Below are positions 8,872 through 16,862 of a stretch of 64,000 nucleotides of DNA, piece after piece. The stretch comes from DATFVJ01 sp963820395 (GTDB lineage Bacteria; Actinomycetota; Actinomycetes; Streptosporangiales; Streptosporangiaceae), in assembly GCA_963820395.1 (NCBI GenBank), contig CAWGAE010000013.1:1-64000 (forward strand), written 5' to 3'. Position numbers and translations under genes: made by a program. Within the stretch, counting starts at the first letter, position 1; every line of letters starts with the position of its first letter. The notes beneath the pieces were generated by a model. The model saw nothing but the letters and a program-made list of their open reading frames with translations, was not told the DNA's origin and did not search any database.

Positions 8872-9435
8872 TTACTTCCCTTCGTCGGGTGCGCCGGGCA
8901 CGTCGGTTCCGCCGGGCGCATCGGTCCCGCCGGGCGCATCCGGCCCGCCGGTCTCGCCTGGCGCGCCGGTTCCGCCGGGGGCATTGGTTCCGCCGGTCCC
9001 GCCGGGCGCGTGGTTCCCGCAGGGTCCGCTGGTCACGGGGGGCACGTCGGTGCCGCCGGGTGCCGCGGGCCGTGGCTGGCTCGGTGCCCTGGCGGACGCG
9101 TGTGTGCGAGCCTGAGGAGCCCACGGCTGGTCCGCTGGCTGGTCCGCCGCGCGGATGCCGGCCTGCGGCAGGGCCTCATCTGACTCGGCCTCCGCCCTCC
9201 GCCGCGCCGCGCGGGCACGCAGGCGCTTGAGCCGGGGGACGTACCACAGACCGAACAGTCCCATCGCGAACCCGGTGGCGCACGTCCAGGTCCACCAGCG
9301 TTCACTCGTCGGCAAGTGGTCATGCAGGAACAGGAGCGTGATCAGCGCGACCGCCCAGCCGACCGTGATCAGTCCTGTCACCAACTGCTCGTTGGTCTCC
9401 AGTGGTGGCGGCGCCGGCCGGTACTCGCGCCTCAT
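8872..9435 (-). CDS. DUF2530 two-TM protein with Gly/Pro-rich repeat tail
   Basis: 187 aa. Start at the ATG at 9435 (MRREYRPAPPPLETN). Residues 15-65 hold two membrane helices (LITVGWAVALITLLFLHDHL and WTCATGFAMGLFGLWYV) typical of DUF2530. The last 60 residues are an APGGTDAP-type low-complexity tail created by a 15-bp tandem repeat in the DNA, not a usual part of the family. Function unknown. Confidence 0.82.
   Translation of the reverse strand: MRREYRPAPPPLETNEQLVTGLITVGWAVALITLLFLHDHLPTSERWWTWTCATGFAMGLFGLWYVPRLKRLRARAARRRAEAESDEALPQAGIRAADQPADQPWAPQARTHASARAPSQPRPAAPGGTDVPPVTSGPCGNHAPGGTGGTNAPGGTGAPGETGGPDAPGGTDAPGGTDVPGAPDEGK
8885..9060. repeat. imperfect 15-bp tandem repeat inside the DUF2530 gene
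   Basis: Repeated CCGCCGGGCGCATCGG-like units with 15-bp periodicity encode the APGGTDAP/GGTGAPG tail of the DUF2530 protein. In-frame periodicity means copy number changes would keep the frame. Confidence 0.7.
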
Positions 9436-9629
9436 ACCCGCAAGCTTAGCTTGATCATTACCGCAGCCCGCCGTCGGCTGCCCGCCATCTGCCACTGGGC
9501 CCTGCCACAAACCCGGTGGTTGATTCGGGTAGATCGTTGATGCCTGTGCCCGGCCACAGCCCGATGGCTGGCGTCTCACGTCCGCCGCCGGTGCGGCAAA
9601 GTCGTGGTGTACTTAAGGCGCGTGCCCGA

Positions 9630-9662
9630 CGTGGACCTGCGGAGGCCCTCCGCAGGTCCACG
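9630..9662. terminator. 33-bp near-perfect palindrome
   Basis: CGTGGACCTGCGGAGG (9630-9645), one central base, then its exact complement CCTCCGCAGGTCCACG (9647-9662). It lies in the divergent region between DUF2530 and marR. It could be a strong hairpin terminator against antisense read-through or a protein-binding palindrome; no gene ends here. Confidence 0.55.
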
Positions 9663-9693
9663 AGGGGGTTGCGCGTCGGATTTTGTCCGCATC

Positions 9694-9735
9694 GCTAACG
9701 GTTTGCGGAATGTGCAGCGTCTGCACTTCGTTAGC
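9694..9735. promoter_or_regulatory. nested inverted repeat upstream of marR, candidate operator
   Basis: An outer pair GCTAACG (9694-9700)/CGTTAGC (9729-9735) encloses an inner pair GTGCAG (9712-9717)/CTGCAC (9721-9726). It ends 26 bp before the MarR-family start, the usual place for autoregulation by MarR proteins. Binding is inferred only from position and symmetry. Confidence 0.5.
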
Positions 9736-9761
9736 AAAGGTAATGACTCAGGCTAACCAAC

Positions 9762-10211
9762 ATGACATCGACGCCGACCAGAACCGATGCCGGACTGGCC
9801 AGCGGCCTGCGTATCTCGGTGAGTCGGCTGGCCCGTCGGTTGCGGGTGGAGCGAGCAGGAGGGCTGGCCCAGAGCGGGCTGTCCGACACCCAAATAGCCG
9901 CACTGGCCGCGCTGGAACGTCACACCGAAATGACTCCGGGCGAACTGGCCGAGCACGAGAAGGTACAGCCGCCCTCGATGACCCGTGTGATCACCGCTCT
10001 CGAGGAACGTGGGTTCGTGCTGCGTGCCCCGCATCCCACCGACGGACGGCAGATCGTGCTGACTGTGACCGACGACGGCACGAGGCTGGTGAACGAGGTC
10101 CGGCAGCGCAAGGACGCGTGGCTGGCGATGCGGTTGCGGGAGCTGACGCCGCGGGAGCGGGCGAGCCTGCGGGCCGCCGCGCCGATCCTGGAGAAGCTCA
10201 GCCAGTCCTGA
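9762..10211 (+). CDS. MarR family transcriptional regulator
   Basis: 149 aa with a winged helix-turn-helix: SDTQIAALAALERHTEMTPG, then KVQPPSMTRVITALEERGFV and the wing RAPHPTDGRQIVLTVT. Resembles mycobacterial Rv0880. It is followed within about 10 bp by an MFS exporter gene, so it probably controls that transporter and itself. The ATG start has only a weak AGG upstream. Confidence 0.88.
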   Translation: MTSTPTRTDAGLASGLRISVSRLARRLRVERAGGLAQSGLSDTQIAALAALERHTEMTPGELAEHEKVQPPSMTRVITALEERGFVLRAPHPTDGRQIVLTVTDDGTRLVNEVRQRKDAWLAMRLRELTPRERASLRAAAPILEKLSQS

Positions 10212-10219
10212 CCGAGCGC

Positions 10220-11491
10220 TTGGGCGCTCGGCCGACGGCATTCTGGCGGACCTTCAGCTCGCTGCAAACCAGGAACTACCGGCTGTACGCGGCCGGTCAG
10301 GTGGTATCGAACACGGGCACCTGGATGCAGCGTGTCGCGCAGGACTGGCTGGTCCTGGAATTGAGCCACGGCAGCGGCACTGCGCTCGGTATCGCGACCG
10401 GCCTGCAGTTCCTGCCGTTGCTGCTCTTCAGCCTTTGGGGCGGGGCGATCGCGGACAGGTACTCCAAGCGTCGCATTCTCATGGCGACGCAGGCGGCGAT
10501 GGGCGGCCTCGCCCTCATCCTGGGCGTGCTGGCGCTGACCGGCCTTGTTGAGATCTGGCAGGTGTACGCACTCGCCTTCGCGCTCGGGCTGGTCAGCGTC
10601 GTGGACAACCCGACACGGCAGACGTTCGCGGTCGAGATGGTCGGGCGCGCGGACATGCCGAACGCGATCGCCCTCAACAGCGCGACCTTCAACCTGGCGC
10701 GTATCGTGGGTCCAGCCGTCGCCGGGCTGGTCATCAGCGCAGTCGGCACACCACTTGCGTTTATCGTGAACGCGGCCTCCTATGGCGCAGTGCTTATCGG
10801 GCTCAAGCTCATGCGCCCGTCCGAGCTACGCCCAGTGGATCCCATGCCGAGGGCGAAGGGCCAGGTGCGCGAGGCCCTCGCGTACGTGAAAGCACGTCCC
10901 AGCCTGTGGATGCCGATGCTGCTGATCTTCTTCGTGGCGACGTTCGGGATGAACTTCCAGGTGACGACCGCCCTGATGTCGCGCGAGGTATTTCACACCG
11001 GGCCTGGTGCGTTCGGCATGGCATCGGCGGTGTTCGCCCTGGGGGCGCTCGCAGGTGCCCTACTCGCCGCCCGCAGGCGCCGGCCCGGTGCGGGGCTGCT
11101 TGTGGTTACGGCCGTCGTCTTCGGCGTGCTTGAGATGACCACCGCGCTGATGCCGGAATTCTGGTCGTTCCTCGTGCTGCTTGTGCCGACCGGCCTGGCG
11201 CTGCTGACGTTCAGCACTGCCGCGAACTCCGGCATCCAGCTGGGCACGACGCCCGAGATGCGCGGCCGGGTGATGGGGTTGTACCTGCTTGTCTTCCTCG
11301 GCGGGACGCCGCTCGGGGCACCGCTGGTTGGGTGGGTGGCAGAGCAGTTTGGCCCGCGAATGAGCCTGTTCGCGGGCGGCGCGATCTCGGCGGTCGTCGC
11401 GGTCGTGGTCGGGGCGATGCTCGTGCATAGCCGCCACGTGCGGGTCCGCGATTACCTGCGGCCGCGGCTATTGGCGAGGCTGATAGCGTAA
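10220..11491 (+). CDS. MFS transporter of EntS/MFS_3 type
   Basis: About 423 aa from a TTG at 10220; the frame stays open far upstream through marR, but the family N-terminus (TFSSLQTRNYRLYAAGQVVS) starts here. Signatures include GTWMQRVAQDWLVLEL, LWGGAIADRYSKRRILM, VDNPTRQTFAVEMVG, NAIALNSATFNLARIVGPAV and TPEMRGRVMGLYLLVFLGGTPLG, all typical of the transmembrane-effector MFS branch that includes enterobactin exporter EntS. Translationally close to marR, so likely one operon. Substrate unknown. The exact start is uncertain. Confidence 0.85.
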   Translation: MGARPTAFWRTFSSLQTRNYRLYAAGQVVSNTGTWMQRVAQDWLVLELSHGSGTALGIATGLQFLPLLLFSLWGGAIADRYSKRRILMATQAAMGGLALILGVLALTGLVEIWQVYALAFALGLVSVVDNPTRQTFAVEMVGRADMPNAIALNSATFNLARIVGPAVAGLVISAVGTPLAFIVNAASYGAVLIGLKLMRPSELRPVDPMPRAKGQVREALAYVKARPSLWMPMLLIFFVATFGMNFQVTTALMSREVFHTGPGAFGMASAVFALGALAGALLAARRRRPGAGLLVVTAVVFGVLEMTTALMPEFWSFLVLLVPTGLALLTFSTAANSGIQLGTTPEMRGRVMGLYLLVFLGGTPLGAPLVGWVAEQFGPRMSLFAGGAISAVVAVVVGAMLVHSRHVRVRDYLRPRLLARLIA

Positions 11492-11633
11492 CGGCCCGCT
11501 GATACGACCGGCCCGTCGGGCGGTGCCCCCCGACCCGTTCCCGGCTCGGCCTATCGCAACCCCGCTGTGACGTGCGGCACGATGGAGGCGACGCGCCAGT
11601 GGCGTAACGGCTGCGCTGACTGGCGCGCCCACG

Positions 11634-12278
11634 TCAACGCTGATCAGGCCCGTCCGCGGAACGCTGGCACCCTGATGCCGGTGTGTCACATGTCGGTGAC
11701 TTCGTGTCGTCACTGGCAGCTTCCGGCAGGCCAAGCGGCCAGCTTGCGAGCGCCTCGTAGGTCGGCCGCGGGCCTGGGTGGCTACGGATCAGGTGAATAA
11801 GGCTGACGGTCCAGGGCGTGCCTGCGAAGGCCGTTAGCGCCGCCACAAGCGGACGGACGTCTGCCGGTGCCCGGCACCGGGCAAGCGTCAGGTGGGGCTG
11901 GAAACGCCGGCCCTCGTCCGGTGGTGGCGCGCCGGCCCGGCGCGCGGCAGCGGCGACGGACGCGGCAAGGCCCGCCAGGGCCCGGTGGTCGCCCCGCAGT
12001 CCTGTCCATAGCACGCGTGCGCGAGCGGCGCCGGGGAAGGCGGCCCCCCCCGCGAAGGACAGGCGGATGCTCGCGTGACGGCGGGCGGCGCGCTCCAGCC
12101 GCGGCATCAGGCGCCCGGCCGCGACGTCCTCGACTTCGCCAAGGAAGGCGAGCGTGATGTGCCAGACGTCGTGGCTGGTCCACCGCAGGTCTGGCCGGCC
12201 CGAGCGGAGCGGGGCCGCGGCGGCCTCGAGTTCGTCGCGCGCGGCTGCCGGGGGCAGCACAGCGACAAACAGCCTCAT
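11634..12278 (-). CDS. thpR: RNA 2',3'-cyclic phosphodiesterase (2'-5' RNA ligase family)
   Basis: 214 aa from the ATG at 12278 (MRLFVAVLPP), with an AGGA nine bases upstream. The two catalytic HxTx motifs of the 2H phosphoesterase fold are HITL (about residue 43) and HLTL (about residue 130). The family opens 2',3'-cyclic phosphates at RNA ends. A 25-residue C-terminal tail after LASWPLGLPEA is unusual. Confidence 0.88.
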   Translation of the reverse strand: MRLFVAVLPPAAARDELEAAAAPLRSGRPDLRWTSHDVWHITLAFLGEVEDVAAGRLMPRLERAARRHASIRLSFAGGAAFPGAARARVLWTGLRGDHRALAGLAASVAAAARRAGAPPPDEGRRFQPHLTLARCRAPADVRPLVAALTAFAGTPWTVSLIHLIRSHPGPRPTYEALASWPLGLPEAASDDTKSPTCDTPASGCQRSADGPDQR

Positions 12279-12400
12279 GACGTCATTCCTAGCAGGCGTC
12301 CCCGCCCTGATCCGGTTAACGCAGCCGGACAAGCGGGCCTGGTCCGGACCGGGCGCACCGCGCGGCCCCGCCGGTGGCGGGGTCTGCGTAGGCTGAGTTC

Positions 12401-12484
12401 GTGAACAGGCCGCGGCCATGGCTCCTCCCCGCGGTGCTCGCGATTCTCGTGATCGCCGTCGTTGCTGGCGCGGTCTTGCGCTGA
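12401..12484 (+). CDS. possible 27-aa single-TM peptide
   Basis: A GTG at 12401 opens VNRPRPWLLPAVLAILVIAV followed by VAGAVLR and a stop: a basic start and one membrane helix. It lies between thpR and serC on the opposite strand. The Shine-Dalgarno is poor. It could be a genuine small membrane protein or chance. Confidence 0.3.
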   Translation: MNRPRPWLLPAVLAILVIAVVAGAVLR

Positions 12485-12604
12485 CTCTGCCGGTGCCGCT
12501 GCTGCTCGGGTGGCTGCCGCGCGCGTTCAGGCGCGACCTGGCGCGGCTGAACAGGAGCCGGCGGGCTCGGAGATGGCGGGCGCAAAGACGGGGCGCTCGG
12601 GCTC

Positions 12605-13717
12605 CTACAACCGCTCTACGACGTAGTCGATGCAGGTGGTGAGCGCCTCCACATCAGCGGGGTCGATGGCGGGGAACATCCCGATGCGCAACTGGTTCCG
12701 GCCGAGCTTGCGGTACGGTTCGGTGTCCACGATCCCGTTCGCGCGAAGCGTTGCCGCGACCGAGGCCGCATCCACCCCGTCCGCGAAGTCGATCGTGCCG
12801 ACCACATGCGAGCGCTGCGCTGGGTCGGCGACGAAAGGTGTCGTGTAGGGCGTCTTCTCTGCCCAGTCGTACAGCCTCCCGGCGGAGTCGGCGGTGCGGG
12901 CAGTCGTCCAGCCGAGGCCGCCCCCGGCGAGCATCCACTCGATCTGCTCCGCGAGCAGCAGCAGGGTCGCGACCGCCGGCGTGTTGTAGGTCTGGTCCTT
13001 CGCCGAGCCCTCGATCGCGATCGGCAGTGAGAAGAACTCCGGCACGTAGCGGCCGCTCAAGGCGATCTCCTCGACCCGGGCGAGCGCCGCAGGAGACATC
13101 AGCGCGATCCACAGTCCGCCGTCAGAGGCGAAACATTTCTGCGGCGCGAAGTAGTACACGTCGAACTCACCGGCCCGCACCGGCAGGCCACCCGCGCCGC
13201 TGGTCGCGTCGACCAGCACCAGCGCGTCGTCGCCGTCAACCCGCTCGATTGGCATCGCGACGCCGGTCGAGGTCTCGTTGTGGGTGAGCGCGTAGACGTC
13301 GACGCCGTCCTCCGGGTACGGCAGCGGGTGGCTGCCGGGCGGGCTCGAGATGACGCCCGGCTCCGCGAGCCACGGCGCGCGAGCCGCAACCCTCGCGAAC
13401 TTGCCAGAGAACTCGCCGAACGACAGATGCTGTGACTTGCGGCGGATCAGCCCGAAGGCGGCGATGTCCCAGAAGGCCGTGGTGCCGCCGTTGCCGAGTA
13501 CCACCTGGTAGCCGTCTGGCAGGGCGAAAAGCTGGCGCAGGCCGCCGGTGACCCGGCGTACGAGCGATTTGACCGGGGCCTGCCGATGTGAGGTGCCGAG
13601 GTAGTGGCTGCCCGACGAGGCGAGCGCGGCCAGCTGTTCAGGGCGGATCTTCGAAGGCCCGCAGCCGAAGCGCCCGTCCACCGGCATGATCTCAGTGGGG
13701 ATCGCGATGTTAGTCAC
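12605..13717 (-). CDS. serC: phosphoserine aminotransferase
   Basis: 370 aa, PLP-dependent class V aminotransferase of the actinobacterial SerC type. It converts 3-phosphohydroxypyruvate and glutamate to phosphoserine in serine synthesis. Seen: FGCGPSKIRPEQL, LGNGGTTAFWD, DATSGAGGLP, and FAPQKCFASDGG with the PLP lysine at Lys194. The GTG at 13717 is chosen: there is no Shine-Dalgarno, but TAAAAT sits seven bases upstream, the layout of a leaderless mRNA. It lies 65 bp downstream of citA on the same strand, separated by a strong hairpin. Confidence 0.93.
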   Translation of the reverse strand: MTNIAIPTEIMPVDGRFGCGPSKIRPEQLAALASSGSHYLGTSHRQAPVKSLVRRVTGGLRQLFALPDGYQVVLGNGGTTAFWDIAAFGLIRRKSQHLSFGEFSGKFARVAARAPWLAEPGVISSPPGSHPLPYPEDGVDVYALTHNETSTGVAMPIERVDGDDALVLVDATSGAGGLPVRAGEFDVYYFAPQKCFASDGGLWIALMSPAALARVEEIALSGRYVPEFFSLPIAIEGSAKDQTYNTPAVATLLLLAEQIEWMLAGGGLGWTTARTADSAGRLYDWAEKTPYTTPFVADPAQRSHVVGTIDFADGVDAASVAATLRANGIVDTEPYRKLGRNQLRIGMFPAIDPADVEALTTCIDYVVERL

Positions 13718-13724
13718 GGGTCCG

Positions 13725-13730
13725 ATTTTA
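13725..13730 (-). promoter_or_regulatory. -10 box of a probable leaderless serC transcript
   Basis: On the minus strand TAAAAT lies seven bases before the GTG start of serC, and no ribosome binding site is present. In actinobacteria this spacing marks transcripts starting at the start codon. No convincing -35 element is visible. Confidence 0.45.
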
Positions 13731-13750
13731 GATGAACCGCCGCCACGGAG

Positions 13751-13791
13751 GGCGCGTAACGCCGCCACCTGCGGCGGCGGCGTTACGCGCC
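13751..13791 (-). terminator. 16-bp perfect stem-loop at the end of citA
   Basis: GGCGCGTAACGCCGCC (13751-13766) pairs perfectly with GGCGGCGTTACGCGCC (13776-13791) across a 9-nt loop; CCACGG/CCGTGG can extend it after a bulge. It covers the citA stop codon and lies just before the serC promoter, so it most likely ends citA transcription. Confidence 0.7.
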
Positions 13792-14889
13792 GTGGTCGAT
13801 ATTGCCCGCGCCGCGCACATCTCGCACCGAACGCGACTTCGGGCCAACGTAACGTGCGCTCGGCCGGATCAGCCTGCCGGTGCGCTGCTGCTCGAGGATG
13901 TGCGCGGCCCAGCCAGCCGTCCTGGCACAGGTGAAGATCGACGTGAACATGTGCGGAGGAACCTCGGCGAAATCAAGGACGATCGCGGCCCAGAATTCCA
14001 CATTCGTCGCGAGAACCCGGTCCGGCCTGCGGGCGTGCAGTTCTTCAAGCGCCGCCGTCTCCAGCGCCACCGCGGCCTCGTACCTGGGCGCACCAAGCTG
14101 CTCGGCGATCCGGCGCAAGACCCGGGCCCGCGGGTCTTCCGCGCGGTACACGCGGTGACCGAAGCCCATCAGCCGGTCGCCCTGGTCGAGCGCCTGCTTC
14201 ACGTACGTGCGCGCGTCACCGATCCGCTCCACCTGCTCGATCATGTCCAGTACCCGGGCGGGTGCGCCGCCATGCAGCGGCCCGGACATGGCGCCGACGG
14301 CGCCGGAGAGCGCGGCCGCCACGTCCGCGCCGGTCGAGGCGATGACCCGTGCGGCAAAAGTTGAGGCGTTCATCCCGTGTTCGGCGGCTGATGTCCAGTA
14401 CGCGTCGATCGCCTTGACATGGCGCGGATCCGGCTCGCCGCGCCACCGGATCATGAATCGCTCAACGATGGTCGTGGCCTCGTCCACCCGGCGCTGTGGG
14501 ATCATCGGCACACCGAGGCCGCGGGCGGCCTGCGCGACGAATGACAGCGCCATCACCGATGCCCTGGCGAGGTCATCGCGAGCCTCCTCGTAGCTGATGT
14601 CCAGCAGCGGCCGCATCCCCCAGGCTGGTGCGAGCATGGCGAGCGCGCTCTGTACGTCGACGCGAATGTCGCCGGAATGCACCGGGATCGGATAGGGCTC
14701 CGCCGGTGGCAGGCCCGGCTCGAAACTGTCGTCCACGAGCAGGCCCCATACGCTCCCGAAAGAGACGTGCCCGACCAGGTCCTCGATGTCGACGCCACGG
14801 TACCGGAGAGATCCGCCCTCCCTGTCCGGTTCGGCGATCTCGGTCTCGAACGCCACGACACCTTCGAGTCCCGGCTTGAAGTCGGACAT
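13783..14889 (-). CDS. citA: citrate synthase, CitA type
   Basis: 368 aa, shorter than the main GltA type (about 430), as for mycobacterial CitA (Rv0889c). It condenses acetyl-CoA with oxaloacetate. Seen: AEHGMNAST (His171), MSGPLHGGAPARV (His206), GFGHRVYRAEDPRA (His245), and SARYVGP near the end. The segment that reads NVDF in canonical citrate synthases reads NVEFW here (Glu298). Start at the ATG at 14889 with GAGGAA six bases upstream. Confidence 0.9.
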   Translation of the reverse strand: MSDFKPGLEGVVAFETEIAEPDREGGSLRYRGVDIEDLVGHVSFGSVWGLLVDDSFEPGLPPAEPYPIPVHSGDIRVDVQSALAMLAPAWGMRPLLDISYEEARDDLARASVMALSFVAQAARGLGVPMIPQRRVDEATTIVERFMIRWRGEPDPRHVKAIDAYWTSAAEHGMNASTFAARVIASTGADVAAALSGAVGAMSGPLHGGAPARVLDMIEQVERIGDARTYVKQALDQGDRLMGFGHRVYRAEDPRARVLRRIAEQLGAPRYEAAVALETAALEELHARRPDRVLATNVEFWAAIVLDFAEVPPHMFTSIFTCARTAGWAAHILEQQRTGRLIRPSARYVGPKSRSVRDVRGAGNIDHGA

Positions 14890-15199
14890 TTGCGCTTCCT
14901 CGTCTTCTCTGGGTATGGCGTGCCGAACAACCGTATGCACTCAGGTGGTCTGTTAGGGCCGTTCTGGTTCGTAGTGGGCCATGATGGGCTGCGCCGCCCT
15001 CCGGTCGGCGCGCGGTGCGGGCGTCCTCTCGCCCGGGCTCACCCCTGTGCCCGCTGCGGTGCCCGCTGCGGTGCGCGCGTGCGGTCGGACGCCCGGCCGT
15101 TTCATTCAAGCGTGCCGACGCGAGGTCAGATAATACCCGTGCGGTTAGTTGAGGGCCGCTGAGTTCACCGCGTCATGTGCCGTGTGATGATCGGTACCC

Positions 15200-15850
15200 G
15201 TGGATGCATCGCAGCACGCACCGGACCAGGTCCGGTCGGGGCACACCGACCTGACCGAGCAGTCCGTCGCGGCCGAGCCGATCAGCCAGTTCTCGCGGTG
15301 GCTCGATGAGGCGGCCGCGGCTGGCCTGCCTGAGCCGAACGCGATGGTGCTCGCCACGGCCACGCCGGACGGGGTGCCTCGCGCGCGCACCGTGCTGCTC
15401 AAGAGCTACGACTCGGACGGTTTCACCTTCTACACGAACAAGACCTCACGCAAGGGCCGCGAGCTCAGCGCGAATCCACGGGCTTGCCTGCTCTTCCCCT
15501 GGCACGCGATGCACCGCCAGGTCATTATCGAGGGCCCTGTCGCCGAGGTCCAAACGGGACAGAGCGAACGTTACTTCCATTCCAGGCCGCACGGTTCACA
15601 GCTCGGCGCCTGGGCGAGCAGGCAATCCGTGGTGCTCAGCTCGCGCGCTGAACTCGACGATCGGTACGCCAGGCTCGGCACCCGATGGCCGGAGGGCACC
15701 GCCGTGCCGATGCCGCCATTCTGGGGCGGTTACCTGGTGATCCCCGATCAAGTCGAGTTCTGGCAGGGCCGCGTCAACCGGTTGCATGACAGGCTGCGCT
15801 ACCGCCGCGGCGATGACGGCTGGGTCATCGAGCGGCTGTCCCCCGAGTGA
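15200..15850 (+). CDS. pdxH: pyridoxine/pyridoxamine 5'-phosphate oxidase
   Basis: 216 aa FMN enzyme making PLP, the cofactor of SerC upstream. Seen: PNAMVLATATPDGVPRARTV, LKSYDSDGFTFYTNKTSRKG, FPWHAMHRQVIIEGPV, RPHGSQLGAWASRQS, PPFWGGYLVIPDQVEFWQG and the C-terminal RLHDRLRYRR, WVIERLSP, all diagnostic. Starts at a GTG with a weak upstream site. Divergent from citA. Confidence 0.95.
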   Translation: MDASQHAPDQVRSGHTDLTEQSVAAEPISQFSRWLDEAAAAGLPEPNAMVLATATPDGVPRARTVLLKSYDSDGFTFYTNKTSRKGRELSANPRACLLFPWHAMHRQVIIEGPVAEVQTGQSERYFHSRPHGSQLGAWASRQSVVLSSRAELDDRYARLGTRWPEGTAVPMPPFWGGYLVIPDQVEFWQGRVNRLHDRLRYRRGDDGWVIERLSPE

Positions 15851-16040
15851 GGGCTCCGCCCGACTGCCTGACCGGGCCGTTCCGCCTGACCGGGGCCCCG
15901 CCCGGCTGGCCCCCGACCGCGACCGGGATCTTGAGGCGGAAGGCTCATCCGTGGCAGGGACCGCCCGGCGGGAAAGCGCCATCCCGCGGTAGCCGTTAGG
16001 GACCTCGGGTGGCGTTAGCATCAATGGGGGAGGAGAAAAG

Positions 16041-16715
16041 TTGACCGCCCACGGGCTCATAGACACGACCGAGATGTACCTCCGCACTATCTTCGAACTT
16101 GAAGAGGAGGGCATCGTGCCGCTCCGCGCTCGCATCGCGGAACGTCTGTCGCAGAGCGGCCCTACTGTGAGCCAGACCGTCGCGCGCATGGAACGGGACG
16201 GGCTGCTGCGCATCGCGGGCGACCGGCAGCTTTCGCTCACCGGGTCCGGGCGATCACTCGCCACGCAGGTCATGCGAAAGCACCGGCTCGCTGAATGCCT
16301 GCTGCTCGATGTCATCGGCCTGCCATGGGAGGAAGTGCATATCGAGGCGTGCCGGTGGGAACACGTCATGTCGGACGCCGTCGAACGGCGCATGGCCGAG
16401 CTGCTCGATTACCCTGCCAGGTGCCCGCACGGAAATGCCATCCCGGGGCTTGAGGAACTCGGTCTCCCGCCGGAAGCCAAGGTTCGCGTGCTCGCCGCGG
16501 AACAGGAACCGGTGCAGGCCATGATCGACGTCGCATCCATGCGTGCGGAGCCGGTAATTGTGCGACGGATCAGCGAACAAGTCCAAAGTGATGCCGGTCT
16601 CATGCTTAAACTCAAGCAAGGTGGGATACAACCCGGAAGCGAGGTAACGCTCGCGGTGAGCGACCAGCGGTGTACGTGTGACCTGCTATGGCGCAGCCGG
16701 GTTGCAGACGGCTGA
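16041..16715 (+). CDS. iron-dependent repressor of the DtxR/IdeR family
   Basis: 224 aa. Very close to IdeR: LIDTTEMYLRTIFELEEEGI, LSQSGPTVSQTVARMERDGL, VMRKHRLAECLLLDVIGLPW, EEVHIEACRWEHVMSDAVE. Metal ligands are all present, offset by two from DtxR: Met12, His81, Glu85, His100, Cys104, Glu107, His108. The C-terminal SH3-like domain (PGSEVTLAVS) is present. TTG start with GGAGGAG six bases upstream. It would repress iron-uptake genes when Fe(II) is bound; no siderophore genes are in the window. Confidence 0.92.
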   Translation: MTAHGLIDTTEMYLRTIFELEEEGIVPLRARIAERLSQSGPTVSQTVARMERDGLLRIAGDRQLSLTGSGRSLATQVMRKHRLAECLLLDVIGLPWEEVHIEACRWEHVMSDAVERRMAELLDYPARCPHGNAIPGLEELGLPPEAKVRVLAAEQEPVQAMIDVASMRAEPVIVRRISEQVQSDAGLMLKLKQGGIQPGSEVTLAVSDQRCTCDLLWRSRVADG

Positions 16716-16862
16716 CCTGCCACGCGGGATCGCCGCACACGTATTCGTGGCGAAGCCGTGAGCGGGCGTGGCGCGACGATAGGTTGCTCGTTACCAGTGA
16801 ATTTGGGGAGGCGGGTGTGACGGGCGGGGCGGCCCGCCGGCACAATGCGAGGTGACGCGCCG

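Noticed and set aside
9683..10219. N-terminal extension of the MFS_3 transporter through marR
   Set aside because: The frame overlaps marR entirely and encodes low-complexity residues; the family starts near 10220.
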